Positions 14,796 through 25,897 of a DNA stretch of 64,000 nt are shown one piece after another. The notes under the pieces are model-generated. The model was given only the letters and a program-made list of their open reading frames with translations, ran no database searches and had not been told where the DNA came from. Every line of letters starts with the position of its first letter. The first letter of the stretch is position 1. Source of the stretch: Flaccisagitta enflata (Eukaryota; Chaetognatha; Sagittoidea; Aphragmophora); NCBI GenBank assembly GCA_965153355.1, contig OZ231126.1, positions 44,826,001 through 44,890,000 of the forward strand, given 5' to 3'. The translations under genes were made by a program, and so were the position numbers.

Positions 14796-16134
14796 TCATC
14801 CTTTCTTTCTTTTTTACCATCTTTCTTCCTTCCTCCTTTCGTGCTTTCATTTTTCACTTTCTTTCTCTCAGACTTGCTTTCCTCCATTTCTTGTATTTTC
14901 TTTAATTCAATCCATTTCTTTCGATTCTCCAGAGTATAACTCAATGAACAATCGACCGATTTCTTCCTCCTCCTCCTCCTTTCCTTTTCTTGAAATTCTC
15001 TTTGGTGTTTCGGCACGCCCCCCCCCTTTAGTAAAGAGCCTTTTACCAATTTGAATAAAAGGGAACCCTGTCGATATACGTCGGTCCGTTGCTCTGTCGG
15101 TCTGTTGTTCTATCGGTCCATCACTCCGTCATTCAGTTAGTCAGTCAGGCCTTCAGTCCGTCGTTCCGTCGATCTGTCGGTTCTTCTGTCCGTCATTCCG
15201 TTCTTACGTCGTTCCACCCATTAAGATCAACTACTTCTTCACAATTGAACAAACGAAGTCATCTTGACGATCGATCGGGCGGTCGGTCGGTTGGAGTGAT
15301 CACGTCAACGCAACGTCAGATATTCTTATCACTTGAATATCCACAGAGAACTTTTAAACATGTCTTGTTTTCTTCCTTAATTGCTTCGCCCAAAAAAGAT
15401 GTAACAGCAATGGACAGCTTTTAACACATGGTCCACATTTAGGCGGAAAATGTGTGAAATTTTTGATGATTTTAAGGATAGTTGTGATGGCTGCGCATTA
15501 AGCACCAGTTAGAGCTCCAAAGGCTCTTGTCCTTATTTTGTTTTTGTTTTTTGGATTGCAATATAATGTTGTCCAAGTCATATAGCAAATGTAACTACAG
15601 TAACATTAGATTTACACCGAAGATATCTGATTAGTAGTATTTTGTGTAGCAAAAAGATTTGATTTCGATTCAAATCATAGAAAGCTTATTTCGATCATGA
15701 TATTCAAATGGCAATGTCAAAATGTTACTGTCATTGTTTTCCAAGGTTTAATTGACAGTGTAAATCGCAACTACGGCTTATGATGTCCCAACTAAATCAA
15801 ATAAAGCTCATGAGTTCAGCTTCAGTAAATGATGTTTTAGAGCTTTTGACAGAAATTATGATCCTCAATCCTTGGTCAAGATATCCTAGTTCGCCTGAAT
15901 GCGTGCATGTGTTACAATTCGGGCTAGAAGAAAGGACAGACACGCAGATAGACAGACAGACAGACGCGCGTCTGTCAGACAGACACGCGTCAGCCACAAC
16001 AACACGTCAGAGCCAATTAGTAGTCCACTCGCGACCGGACGCGGCCAATCGCGACCAATCACGGCCGGACGCGGCCGTTCTAGTCGGTGGACAAAAATAT
16101 ATATGTAGATATATCAATCTGATGAAATATTTCA
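14796..16134. other. Non-coding stretch
   Basis: A family B-like GGTCCGTTGCTCTGTCGGTC core lies at 15078-15210. CAGA/CGCG-rich repeats and GCGACCGGACGCGGCC-type short repeats lie at 15936-16090. No gene is recognised; the remaining text is AT-rich and unique-looking. Confidence 0.45.
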
Positions 16135-16645
16135 TATGGTAAGTATGTTTTATTCTATAGAGATATTTCAATAGACAAAAATATTTCAGCGGGATGAAAT
16201 ATTTCAGAAGGGTGAAATATTTCAATAGAATGAAATGATACTATTATATCATTTAGCATCTCTTTTTTTGAAAATCGCTTTGATAATAAGATGAATTCTA
16301 TATTTAGTTGCAAACTCGCAACTTTAGAACTTACCCTGTTGGTCGGTCGGTTGGTCAGTTGGTCGATCTGTTGGTTCATCCATAACCAAAACAAGCTTTT
16401 TTTGCTATGCCGCTCCTGCCTACCCATCAGCAACTTGGGGGGAGTGTATACGGCCTTGTTTTGGTTTGCAGACAATTTCATTTCTGATTAGATAAATCAA
16501 TTATTACATAGTGTTAGATAAAATGTTATGGTTATCCCATTCTATTGAGATATTTCACCCTGCTGAGATGTTTCATCCTATTGAGATATTTGACCTTGCT
16601 AAAACGTTTTAATTTCACTTTACTGAGATGTTGCAGTCAGCTCTA
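16135..16645. mobile_element. Foldback with ATTTCA repeats, holding a family B copy
   Basis: The left arm (about 16135-16245) has repeated TGAAATATTTCA units; the right arm (about 16535-16640) has the inverse, CATTCTATTGAGATATTTCACC. A family B element lies between the arms. Confidence 0.55.
16303..16460 (+). mobile_element. Family B element, AGTTGC key
   Basis: The 5' hairpin is AGTTGCAAACTCGCAACT, followed by a GGTCGGTTGGTC core. Near the 3' end are CTCCTGCCTACCCATCAGC, AACTTGGGG and GTATACGGCCTTGTTTT. Confidence 0.65.
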
Positions 16646-16845
16646 TAGTAGTAAGTTTTATATTCATGAAATATAAAAACAGCAGAGGCGAGACACAAAA
16701 CTCATCAGATTATCAGGTTGGAATACATGCGACAATGGCAAGACAAAGCCTGATACAGATCATTGGATTGTGCGCGCAATAATAAAAAAGACATTCCACT
16801 AATAAACAGAAACAGTTAAGAAAAGGAATGTCATGAAATAAATAA

Positions 16846-17621
16846 TCACCGAGTAATAAGAGGAGGGGGGTCAATCCAGGAAGGCTCTTTACGAGCAGAA
16901 AATAGGCTGAAGGACGTGAGCAGCGCAGCCTTGGAGCCATTTTTAACCATGAGACTAGTGGCTAATTTGGCATCACGACAGCATCTATAAGAGAAAGCCT
17001 TTAAACGAGCCCGATTTTGAACGGTCACTTGGCCGCGTGCCGATATTTCAACAGAAAATGAAAATACCTTATACGTCGCGGATAGATCAGCGATAAGGGG
17101 CGCATACTTCTCTTCCTTGTATGAGTGACTTTGATCAATGTTCCTGTCCCATGGGCAGGTTAGTTCAAATATTATGGCAGTACGCGTAATCTCGTTAACA
17201 ATAAAAAGATCCGGCCTGAGAGATGTGGCCATAATATGAGGAGGAATTGTGCCCCCATGAGGTGCCTGATAACCGGGCATGTCAGAGTAAAGCGTGAAGC
17301 CCTCTAAAAGGCGAGGATGTACAACATTGATTAGCGACGATAGGACAGAGTTATGACGCCATGTGTAGCGAACTTGGTCTAAGAAGACATTACAGTTGGA
17401 TAAAATATGCGCCAGCGTTTGGATATTCCCACAAAAAGGGCATCGATCACTAGTACGTTAACCCCAACTTTTTAGATTGTCAAAAGAAGGCAGCGTGTTT
17501 ATTCCGGCGTTAATGGCAAACTTCAAAATACCCTGAGGAATATCCCACAGATAGCTCCTCCAAGAAATACAACTCCCTTCTTCCATAATCAACACCAAAT
17601 AATCACCTTGCATTACATTAC
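16846..17621 (-). pseudogene. 3' end of a non-LTR retrotransposon ORF (RLE type), one in-frame stop
   Basis: The minus strand encodes the C-terminal part of a retrotransposon polyprotein of the restriction-like-endonuclease group (R2/NeSL-like). In order: a conserved LKFAINAGINTLPSFDNL block, a zinc knuckle C-x2-C-x7-H-x4-C (CPFCGNIQTLAHILSNC), APHGGTIPPHI, TSLRPDLFIVNE with the PD pair, and IIFELTCPWD with the downstream acidic residue of a PD-(D/E)xK site. A single stop (TAA, plus-strand 17458-17460) lies between WG and RTSDRC, just before the knuckle. The rest is open to the natural stop at 16846-16848. The 5' side ends at TAATG repeats near 17610-17625, so the copy is 5' truncated like a dead LINE insertion. 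The reverse transcriptase domain is absent. Confidence 0.85.
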
Positions 17622-17964
17622 ATTACGTGAGTTATCTCATCAAGTTTCATAAATGCACATGGTGTTTTGTCCACTGACTGTATCGTGGATCCTCGCAAAC
17701 TTTGTTCAACGTTGGCAGACTTTTAGACGTCGGACGCTTTTTAGTTTTGTTTACTCAAGATTCCATTATCTCTGCCTTTGGTCAACTTCTGTCTATCATC
17801 GTTTTTGTTTTGTTTTACTGTCTGTACTTCTTTCTTTTTCTAGCTTCAGTCTGTATCATTGTTTTGTTTGTTTTTGTTTTACTCTCTGTGCTTATTTCTT
17901 TTAATCGTTATCATTGTTTATGTTTTATATTGTATCTGTTTCTCTCTTTTTAGCTTCTACAGTA
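17622..17964. other. Non-coding, T-rich
   Basis: TTTTGTTT-rich text with no recognised exon or repeat. Confidence 0.4.
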
Positions 17965-18360
17965 CAGAGAAAAGATTAATATAAGGTGTGAACCCCCTGA
18001 AAACTGTAGCACCCCCACCTACAGCTCTAGCCGATTAATTAAAGACACTTTAAAAAGTAGATATTTATATCAATGCAAGTGGCGTCACCAGAGCGATTTT
18101 TTAATTTTGCTTTTTAAGTCAAAATATAGCTTAATAAAGCACTAAAATTAACTATTATTAAAAGTTCATAAAATCAAGGATTTTATATTATAATTTGAGA
18201 TTAAAATGGAAATTGCAAAATCGCTCTGGTGGCGCCACTTGTACAGTAACAAACTTTAATTAGCAATATAAAATTTATTATTCATCACTATAGTTTGATC
18301 TGTAAGGGGGGGGTGCTACAGTTTTAGGGGGGTTCACATCTTATATTTCTCCTTCCTCTG
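17965..18360. mobile_element. Foldback MITE with TA duplication
   Basis: The two halves are near-complete inverse copies. The left starts CAGAG with AATATAAGGTGTGAACCCCC and GAAAACTGTAGCACCCCC. The right has GGGGTGCTACAGTTTT, GGGGGGTTCACATCTTATAT and ends CTCTG. Both sides are bordered by TA. Inner arms also match (GTGGCGTCACCAGAGCGAT and ATCGCTCTGGTGGCGCCAC). Confidence 0.85.
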
Positions 18361-18840
18361 TATGTTTCATCTCGTTTGCAACATTTGGTGACGACATAAC
18401 TCCAAAAGTAAAAAAGATAATCAAATTCTGAAAAAAGTCTCTGAAAGATACATGTCTGGTATTTTATTATGAACGATTCTTAAAGATTTTTTCAGAGAAA
18501 GTGACCCTTTTTCCACATATATACTGATAATTTTGCAATTTGAAATAAACCATTTTGGCATGCTGTCAATAAAACTGATTTTCTTAGATTTGTCTCATTT
18601 CTGAAAATTTGAGTTTTTAACACCAGATTGGCTTTAAACTAAAGATATTCGATATGATTCATGGAAACAAAGAGAGAAAAATGCCCCTTTAATGCTATTT
18701 AGTGAAAAAAAAACAGGAAAAGTGGCTCTTTTGCCAAAAAATAACATTTTTTCATTACATGTCATCGCCGAAAAAGCAACGCTAGCACGGGACCAAACAT
18801 GGGCATAAAGATGGTACAGACTACAGATGCAAGGACATAT
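18361..18840. other. AT-rich sequence, possibly worn outer foldback arm
   Basis: Unique-looking AT-rich text. A weak resemblance between GCAACATTTGGTGACGACAT near 18378 and the inverse of text near 18755-18785 hints at a decayed foldback. No gene is recognised. Confidence 0.3.
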
Positions 18841-21800
18841 GCAGTGGGTGGCATGCTAATGGTAGAAATCTTTTCCATAGCGAAATCATTTCCATTAACA
18901 AAACTTTTCTATCTAGAAAAGATTTCTATGGCCAAATCTCTTCACATCATGAATCTCTCAGCTGTAGGAGATAAAATGACGTAGACAATGATTCGTTATC
19001 ACTGTTAGGCTATTGCTTGTCTTGACTCAGTTGGAAGGGGGATCTCACAGGATTATGTTGCGGAAATGAAATGATCGTGTTTATAGGATGCAACGATAGC
19101 GCAGTTGACATTCTAAGATTACATAAAGGACGCTTATCATCCGCACGCTACACATCGATGATTCGTTAAGGCTATTGGGTTGTCTGTAGACTCGCGATTC
19201 CGTCTGTAGACTCGCCATTCCATCTGTAGACTCGCCATTCCATCTGTAGACTCGCGATTCCGTCTGTAGACTCGCGATTCTATCTGTAGACTCGCGATTC
19301 TGTCTGTAGACTCGCGATTCCGTCTGTAGACTCGCGATTCCGTCTGTAGACTCGCGATTCTGTCCGTAGACTCGCGATTCTGTCTGTAGACTCGCGATTC
19401 CGTCCGTAGACTCGTAATTCCGTCTGTAGGCTCGCGATTCCGTCTGTTGACTCACGATTCCGCCTGTAGACCCGCGATTCCGTTTGAAGAATTGTGATTC
19501 CCTCTGTAAACTTGCAATTTTGTCTGTAGACTCGCGATTCCGTCTGTCAACTCGCAATTCTGTCTGTCGACTCGCAATCCCATCTATCCACTTGGGATTC
19601 CATCTATCAACTCGCAATTCCGAGTGTAGTCTCACAATTCCATCTGTAGATTCTGTCTGTAGTCTTGCGTTTCCATCTGTAGAATAGCAATTCTATCTGT
19701 AGATTCACGATTCAGTCTGTCAAATTGCAATTCCGTCTGTCGACTCACGATTCTATCTGTCAACTCGCGATTCCGTCTGTCAACTTGCGATTCCGTCTGT
19801 CGACTCGCGATTCCGTCTGTCGACTCGCGATTCCGTCTGTCGACTCGCGATTCCGTCTGTCGACTCGCGATTCCGTCTGTCGACTCGCGATTCCGTCTGT
19901 CGACTCGCGATTCCGTCTGTCAAATCGCAATTCTGTCTGTCAACTCGCCATTTTGTCTGTCGACTCGGGATTCCGTCTGTAGACTTGCAATTCTGTCGGT
20001 TACTCGCGCTTCCGTCTGTAGAATCGCGATTCTGTCTGTCGACTCCCAATTCCATCTGTCAACTCACAATTCTGTCTGTCAACTTGTAATTCCGTCTGTC
20101 GACTCGCAATTCTGTCTGTCCATTTGCAATTCCTTCTGTCGACTCGCAATTCTGTCTGTCGACTCGCAATTCCGTCTGTCAACTTGCTATTCCTTCTGTC
20201 AACTTGCAATTCTGTCTGTTGACTTGCCATTCCGTCTAGTTGACTCACAATTCCGTCTGTCCACTCGCAATTCCGTCTGTTGACTCGCTATTCCCTCTGT
20301 TGACTCGCAATTCTGTCTATCAACCGTCGACTCCATCAGTCTACTCGCGATTCTGTCTGTCGACTCGCAATTCTGTCTGTCAACTTGCGATTACATCTGT
20401 CAACTCGCGATTTTGTTGTCGACTCGCTATTCCGTCTGCCAACTTGCAATTCCGTCTGTCAACTTGCAATTCCGTCTGTCAACTTGCAATTCCGTCTGTC
20501 AACTTGCAATTCCGTCTGTAGACTTGCGATTCTGTCTGTAGACTTGCGATTCTGTCTGTAGACTTGCGATTCTGTCTGTAGACTTGCGATTCTGTGTGAA
20601 GGCTTGCGATTCCATCTGTAGACTCGCGACTCCATCTGTAGACTCGCAATTCCATCTGTAGGCTCTCAATTCTGTATGTAGACTCGCGACTCATCTGTAG
20701 ACTCGCTTTTCCGTATGAAGAATTGCGGTTCTGTCTGTCAACTCGCAATTCCGTCTGTCAACTCACAATTCTGTCTGTCAACTTGCAATTCCGTCTGTCA
20801 ACTCGCAATTCCGTCGGCCAACTCGCAATTCCGTCGGCCGACTCACAATTCCGTCGGCCGACTCACAATTCCGTCGGCCAACTCACAATTCCGTCGGCCA
20901 ACTCACAATTCCGTCTGCCGACTCACAATTCCGTCTGCCGACTCACAATTCCGTCTGCCGACTCACAATTCCGTCTGCCGACTCACAATTCTGTCTGCCG
21001 ACACGCAATTCCGTCTGCCGACTCGCAATTCTGCCTGTCGACTTGCAATTCCGTCTGTCGACTTGCAATTCAGTCTGTCGACTCACAATTCCGTCTGTTG
21101 ACTAGGGATTCTGTCTGTCGACTCACAGTCCTGTCTGTCAATTTCCAATTCCGTTAGTTGACTCACAATTCCGTCTGACGACTCACGATTCTGTCTGTTG
21201 ACTCGCGATACCCTGTTGACTCGCGATTCTGTCTATCAACTGGCGACTCCGTTTGTCGACTTGCAATTCTGTCTGGCGACTCCGTTTGTCGACTTGCAAT
21301 TCTGTCTGTAGACTCGCGATTCCGTCTGTAGGCTCGCGATTCCGTCTGTAGACTCGCGATTCCGTCTGTAGACTCGCGATTCCGTCTGTAGACTCGCGAT
21401 TCCGTCTGTAGACTCGCGATTCTGTCTGTAGACTCGCGATTCCGTCTGTAGGCTCGCGATTCCGTCTGTAGACTCGCGATTTGGTCTGTGGACTCGCGAT
21501 TCCGTCTGTAGACTCGCGATTCCATCTATAGACTCGCGATTCCGTCTGTAGACTCGCGATTCCGTCTGTAGACTCGCGATACGTCTGTAAACTCGCGATT
21601 CCCGTCTGTAGACTCGGCGATTCCGTCTGTAGACTCGCGATTCCGTTTACGCCAGACTCCGCGATTCGTCTGTAGACTCGCAGTTGTCTGTAGACTCTTG
21701 ATTCCATCTGAACTCGCGATTCCGTCTGTAGACTCGCGATTCCGTCTGTAGACTCGCGATTCCCCGTCTGTGGACTCGCAATTCCGTCTGTAGACTCGCA

Positions 21801-23035
21801 ATTCCGTCTGTAGACTCGCGATTCCGTGTGTAGACTCGCGATTCCATCTGTAGACTCGCGATTCTGTCTGTAGACTCGCGATTCCGTCTGTAGGCTCGCG
21901 ATTCCGTCTGTAGACTCGCGATTTGGTCTGTGGACTCGCGATTCCGTCTGTAGACTCGCGATTCCGTCTGTAGACTCGCGATTCCGTCTGTAGACTCGCG
22001 ATTCCGTCTGTAGACTCGCGATTCCGTCTGTAGACTCGCGATTCCGTCTGTAGACTCGCGATTCCGTCGTCTGTGAACTCGCGATTCCGTCTGTAGACTC
22101 GCGATTCCCGCTTTTGTGAACTCACTTGATTCCGTCTGTCAGACTCGCGATTCCGTCCTGTAGACTCGCGATTCCATCTGTAGACTCCTGCGATTCCCGT
22201 CTGAGACTCGCGATTCCGTCTGTAGACTCGCGATTCCGTCTGTAGACTCGCAATTCCGTCTGTAGACTAGCGATTCCGTGTGTAGACTCGCAATTCCATC
22301 TGATGACTCGTGATTCTGTATGGTGACTCGGGATTCTTCGAATTGTGAATCACAATCCGTCTGAGACTCGCGATTCCATCCGTAGACTTGCGATTCTATC
22401 CGTAGACTCGCGATTCCGTCTGATGATTCACAATTCCGTCTGACTCGCGATTTCGTCTATTGACTCCTGACTGTCTGTTTACTCCTGATTCCTTCTGTTA
22501 ACTCCTGATTCTTTCTGTTAACTTATGATTCCGTCTGTTGACCCCCGATTCTGTCTGCTGTTTCTGTTTGCTTAATAACAATTTTGTCCATTCAATCCTG
22601 ATTTTGATGCTTTAATCCCATTTCTGTCTGTTCAATTGCGTATCGCGATTCTATATATCTGTTCAATCTCAATTCTGTCTATTGATTCGTTTCAATCTTA
22701 CATTCCCTGGCTCACTAACTCACTTTGCTCACCCCCTCAATCTCTCATAAGATGATTAATATTAATGAATAATTGAAAATGTGTTAACGATTTTTAGGCG
22801 ACGCTACGCCTGGGATTAACCGCGATTCTTGTCAATAGAGACACACCAAATGAGTCATTATAAGCAATAGCCCAACTGCCATAGCGAATCATCATCTACG
22901 TCATTTTATCTCCTATAGCTGAGAGATTCATGATAAGAAAAGATTCGGCTATAGAATTCTTTTCTAGATAGAAAAGATTCCTTTATAGAAATGATTTTGT
23001 TATAGAAATGATTTCTACCATCAGCATGGCGCCCA
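18841..23035. mobile_element. Foldback element with ~200-bp arms around a minisatellite
   Basis: The left arm (about 18841-19045) and right arm (about 22838-23035) are inverse copies at roughly 80-85% by eye. Shared blocks include CATGCTAATGGTAGAAATC, TTTTCTATCTAGAAAAGA, CATGAATCTCTCAGCT, GGAGATAAAATGACGTAGA and GGGCTATTGCTT. Between the arms lies the 20-bp array. There is no transposase frame. Confidence 0.75.
19181..22560. repeat. 20-bp minisatellite array (~3.4 kb)
   Basis: Units read GTAGACTCGCGATTCCGTCT with diverged forms. Blocks favour GTAGACTCGCG (19.18-19.45 and 21.3-22.4 kb), GTCGACTCGCG (about 19.74-20.0 kb) or GCCGACTCACAATTC (about 20.81-21.0 kb). About 165 units all run in one direction. 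Units near 21.6-21.7 and 22.1-22.2 kb carry indels. Three units make 60 bp, so 20-residue periodic frames appear in several frames on both strands; they are not proteins. Confidence 0.95.
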
Positions 23036-23036
23036 C

Positions 23037-23642
23037 TGTGAATGTTGGTGACAATTGACCATTTTGTTATGTCCAAACTCAAATTTTAATACTGAATGGT
23101 TTAGGGTCAGTAAAACAAACAAAATATGACCAGTTTTCAGGGCTGAATCTTTTTTTCTTGCTTTATTTGATAAGACTTGTCTTTATAGATATACAGATAT
23201 CAAAAAAATTGAGCTAGAACTCCAGGGTTGGTCTCAAATGATAGGAAATTTTTCAGAGATAATACATTTTCCTCAAAAATTTTTAAAAAGTTGGATATAA
23301 ATTGAGGTTATCATTGGTTTTTGACAATCATTGCTAAAAGCCAGACTGTCAATCATTTGAAAATCATTCAAATCTTCATAGATACAATAAAATAATGAAA
23401 ATTTCCAGCAAAACTTTTATTCATGATTTGTAACTGTTCATTTAAGACCAACCCCAGGGTTCAAGCTTGCTTAATCAGGAAAAGTGCAATAATAGAAAAA
23501 AGATTCTTCCAAGTATAGTTGGGATAAATTGATTTTTTTCCATAAAACTGATAGCTTTTCAATATTTTATGACCCCCAACCTATTCAGTTATAAAGTCTG
23601 AGATTTGGCATGACAAAATGATCAGTTGTCACCAACATTCAC
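23037..23642. mobile_element. Foldback MITE
   Basis: The left end is GTGAATGTTGGTGACAATTG with ACCATTTTGTTATG. The right end is the inverse, CATGACAAAATGATCAGTTG then TCACCAACATTCAC. Inner arms also match (ACTGAATGGTTTAGGGTCA against TGACCCCCAACCTATTCAGT). It abuts the right arm of the minisatellite foldback. Confidence 0.7.
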
Positions 23643-24055
23643 TAAAAATTTGAAGGCTTTAGGGCTTGTAGTTTTGGAGCTACAAAGGTTTACTATTTGC
23701 CATTTCGATTTAAAGACGGTGTAGATACGAAGATGTTGAGATAAAGAGATAGATGTGAACTGACTCCTCGTTGGTTGGTCGGTCGGTAGGTCAGTCTGTT
23801 CGTCACGCAAATGTTTGAATGGCAAAATCTGAGGCTGATTTATACCAAAACCAGCACCAACAAACTCCCCTCATTTGTACGTATTTGTACTTCCTCGAGA
23901 CACTGAAACATGTCTATGGGAGCGGCATTTTTCATTTCATCTTCGTCTTTTGCTTTGTTTTGATGTTATTTCAAGTGCGGACAAACAGACGCGCAGACAA
24001 ACAGACGCGCGGACGTGCAGATGGATGATGTCATTTCCAAGTCTTCGGTCTTTAG
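23643..24055. other. Spacer with family B-like core
   Basis: GGTTGGTCGGTCGGTAGGTC lies at 23772-23791 and CAGACGCGCGGAC units at 23975-24010, as in family B cores, but no intact ends. If the missing 5' exon of the M16 gene is near, it could lie here; I could not identify it. Confidence 0.4.
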
Positions 24056-24471
24056 ATTCTTAGTCTCCTTCGGGGCCACTGCCCTGATTTTTCTCACTCC
24101 AATTCGCAATAGCCTAACAGCAATTGAAGTGATGTCATAGAAAAATTCAATAGCAAAGGGAAATTATGTTTTCAGATGATCCATGAAAAAATTTAGCCCT
24201 TGAACCCCAAGAAATTGTCGCCGCCGCTCACCCCCTTTCCTGTGTTAAAACACCCAGAGGCAAAAATCCTTCCTGTTAAGTGCACACTTTCTCTGGGATA
24301 TGAGAGGAGTGGCGGCAATAATCTTAAGAGGTCTCAGGACTAGATATTTGTTGTGGCTCATGTGTTTACATAATTTTAAGTAATTTCCTAAGACTTATAA
24401 TAAACGCTTCAGCGGCTTCACAATCATGCAGAGCAAATCAACGGGTATCGCTGACCCTGGGGCAACTTGTT
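24056..24471 (+). mobile_element. Family A 3' end, split by a foldback, next to a splice acceptor
   Basis: CCTTCGGGGCCACTGCCCTG at about 24069 is followed by the loop, an inserted foldback, then GCAGAGCAAATCAACGGGTA, TCGCTGACC and GGGGCAACTTGTT ending near 24471. Exon 2 of the M16 gene starts only 15 bases later. Confidence 0.65.
24108..24412. mobile_element. Foldback MITE, related to 29148-29490
   Basis: The left part AGCCTAACAGCAATTGAAGT, GATGTCATAG and GTCGCCGCCGCTCACCCCC, and the right part AGTGGCGGCAATAATC with GGTCTCAGGAC, match the innermost foldback at 29148-29490. It sits inside the loop of the family A element. Confidence 0.6.
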
Positions 24472-24485
24472 CTATCTATCTTCAG

Positions 24486-24625
24486 GCTTATCTGTTACTC
24501 ATGTTGACGCCAAAGATGAATATTTCAGATGTGTTGTTTGTCTGGCTACTGAAGTTCACGATGATTATGGATTGTCTTACGCTCTTCAGCACCTTGTTCT
24601 CCAAGGAAGCAAAAAATATCCAAAG
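24486..24625 (+). CDS. M16-like gene, exon 2 (YALQH in place of HxxEH)
   Basis: The acceptor is CTATCTATCTTCAG and the donor AAG|GTAAGC. The first two bases complete a split codon from the missing exon; the end is phase 0. It encodes the degenerate zinc motif followed by LVLQGSKKYPK. Confidence 0.8.
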
Positions 24626-25810
24626 GTAAGCGGGGGGGGGGGCGGAGGGTTGATAGGATAAGCGTATGGCTGATTGACTTGTAAATCATAGGAATGCAAA
24701 TGGAAACTGAATTATAATGCCTGCTAAGCTTAAGTAACAGGTCAAACAGTTAAACCCCTCAACAACGGACGCAAGAGTACCTAAAATCCGCCCATGGTGG
24801 ATATAATGTTTTTGTTCTATCAACCTCATGTCATTTCTATCTGATTTACAAGCTGGCAATAACGGCAATTTGGAGTGGCAATTCGGCCCGCAATTTGTAC
24901 TTGAGCAGATAGAATTGGTTTATTTTATTAAATCCGTTTTTGCGGTGTTCAATTGTACAGGGTGTCCCAAGTGGGTTGCAACATAAAGAATAGACATTCT
25001 CAGCTTCTGGAACTCCTGAAAAGAGATCTATAAAGATCTTGGTCTTCGTTTTTTGGGCAGCGGCCCCGAAGGAGACGAAGTCCTGTAGAACACAGGGGGA
25101 CTTTCGTTCGTCCGTTCGTTCGTCCGTCCGTCCATTCGTCCCCCCCATCAGGCTCCTCAGACCTCAAATCTGGCCTCTCAGACACCCAATCTGGCCTCTC
25201 AAGCCTCAAATCCGGCTTCTCAGGCCTCAAATCCAGCCTCCCAGGCCTCAAATCCGGCCTCTCAAACCTCAAATCCAACCTCTCAGGCCTCAAACCTGGC
25301 CTCTCAGGCTTAAAATTAGCCTTCTTAGGCCTCAAATCCAAATCCTCAGGCCTCAAACTCGGCCTCTCAGGCCTCAAACTAGGCGTCTCAGGCCTTAAAT
25401 CAGCTGTCTAAGCCTCAATCTATTGCTCTCAAGCTTCAAATCAGTCCTCTTACCTTTCAAGCCTTAATCTAGCTCTCTTAAGCCTCAAGTCAGCCCTCCC
25501 AATTATCCGATTGGCATTCTCAGGCCTTACATCAGCCTTCTTAGACCTCAGTTTAGGCTCTTGAAGGCCTTCAGTCAGCCCTAACCACTGACGATCCAGG
25601 TCTTACAAACTAGATACGATCTACTGCACGATCAAAGTGATTCTCGTCTTCAATAGATACGAGAAGAGATAGCTATAAATGGATTATTAGATATAGCTAG
25701 ATATCGATTTCCGATATGATTCAACATTTTTTTCATAGTTAACGTATTATTAATAAATGTTTTACCATGTAACTATTTTTTAAATAAGGTGTGTGTGTGG
25801 GGGGTCTGTG

Positions 25811-25897
<87 letters not shown>

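Noticed and set aside
19181-22560. CRISPR-like repeat array
   Set aside because: Units are contiguous 20-mers without unique spacers, and the context is eukaryotic; it is a minisatellite.
23819-24028. Candidate for the missing first exon of the M16 gene
   Set aside because: Its translation shows no family motif and it overlaps a family B-like GACG repeat core.
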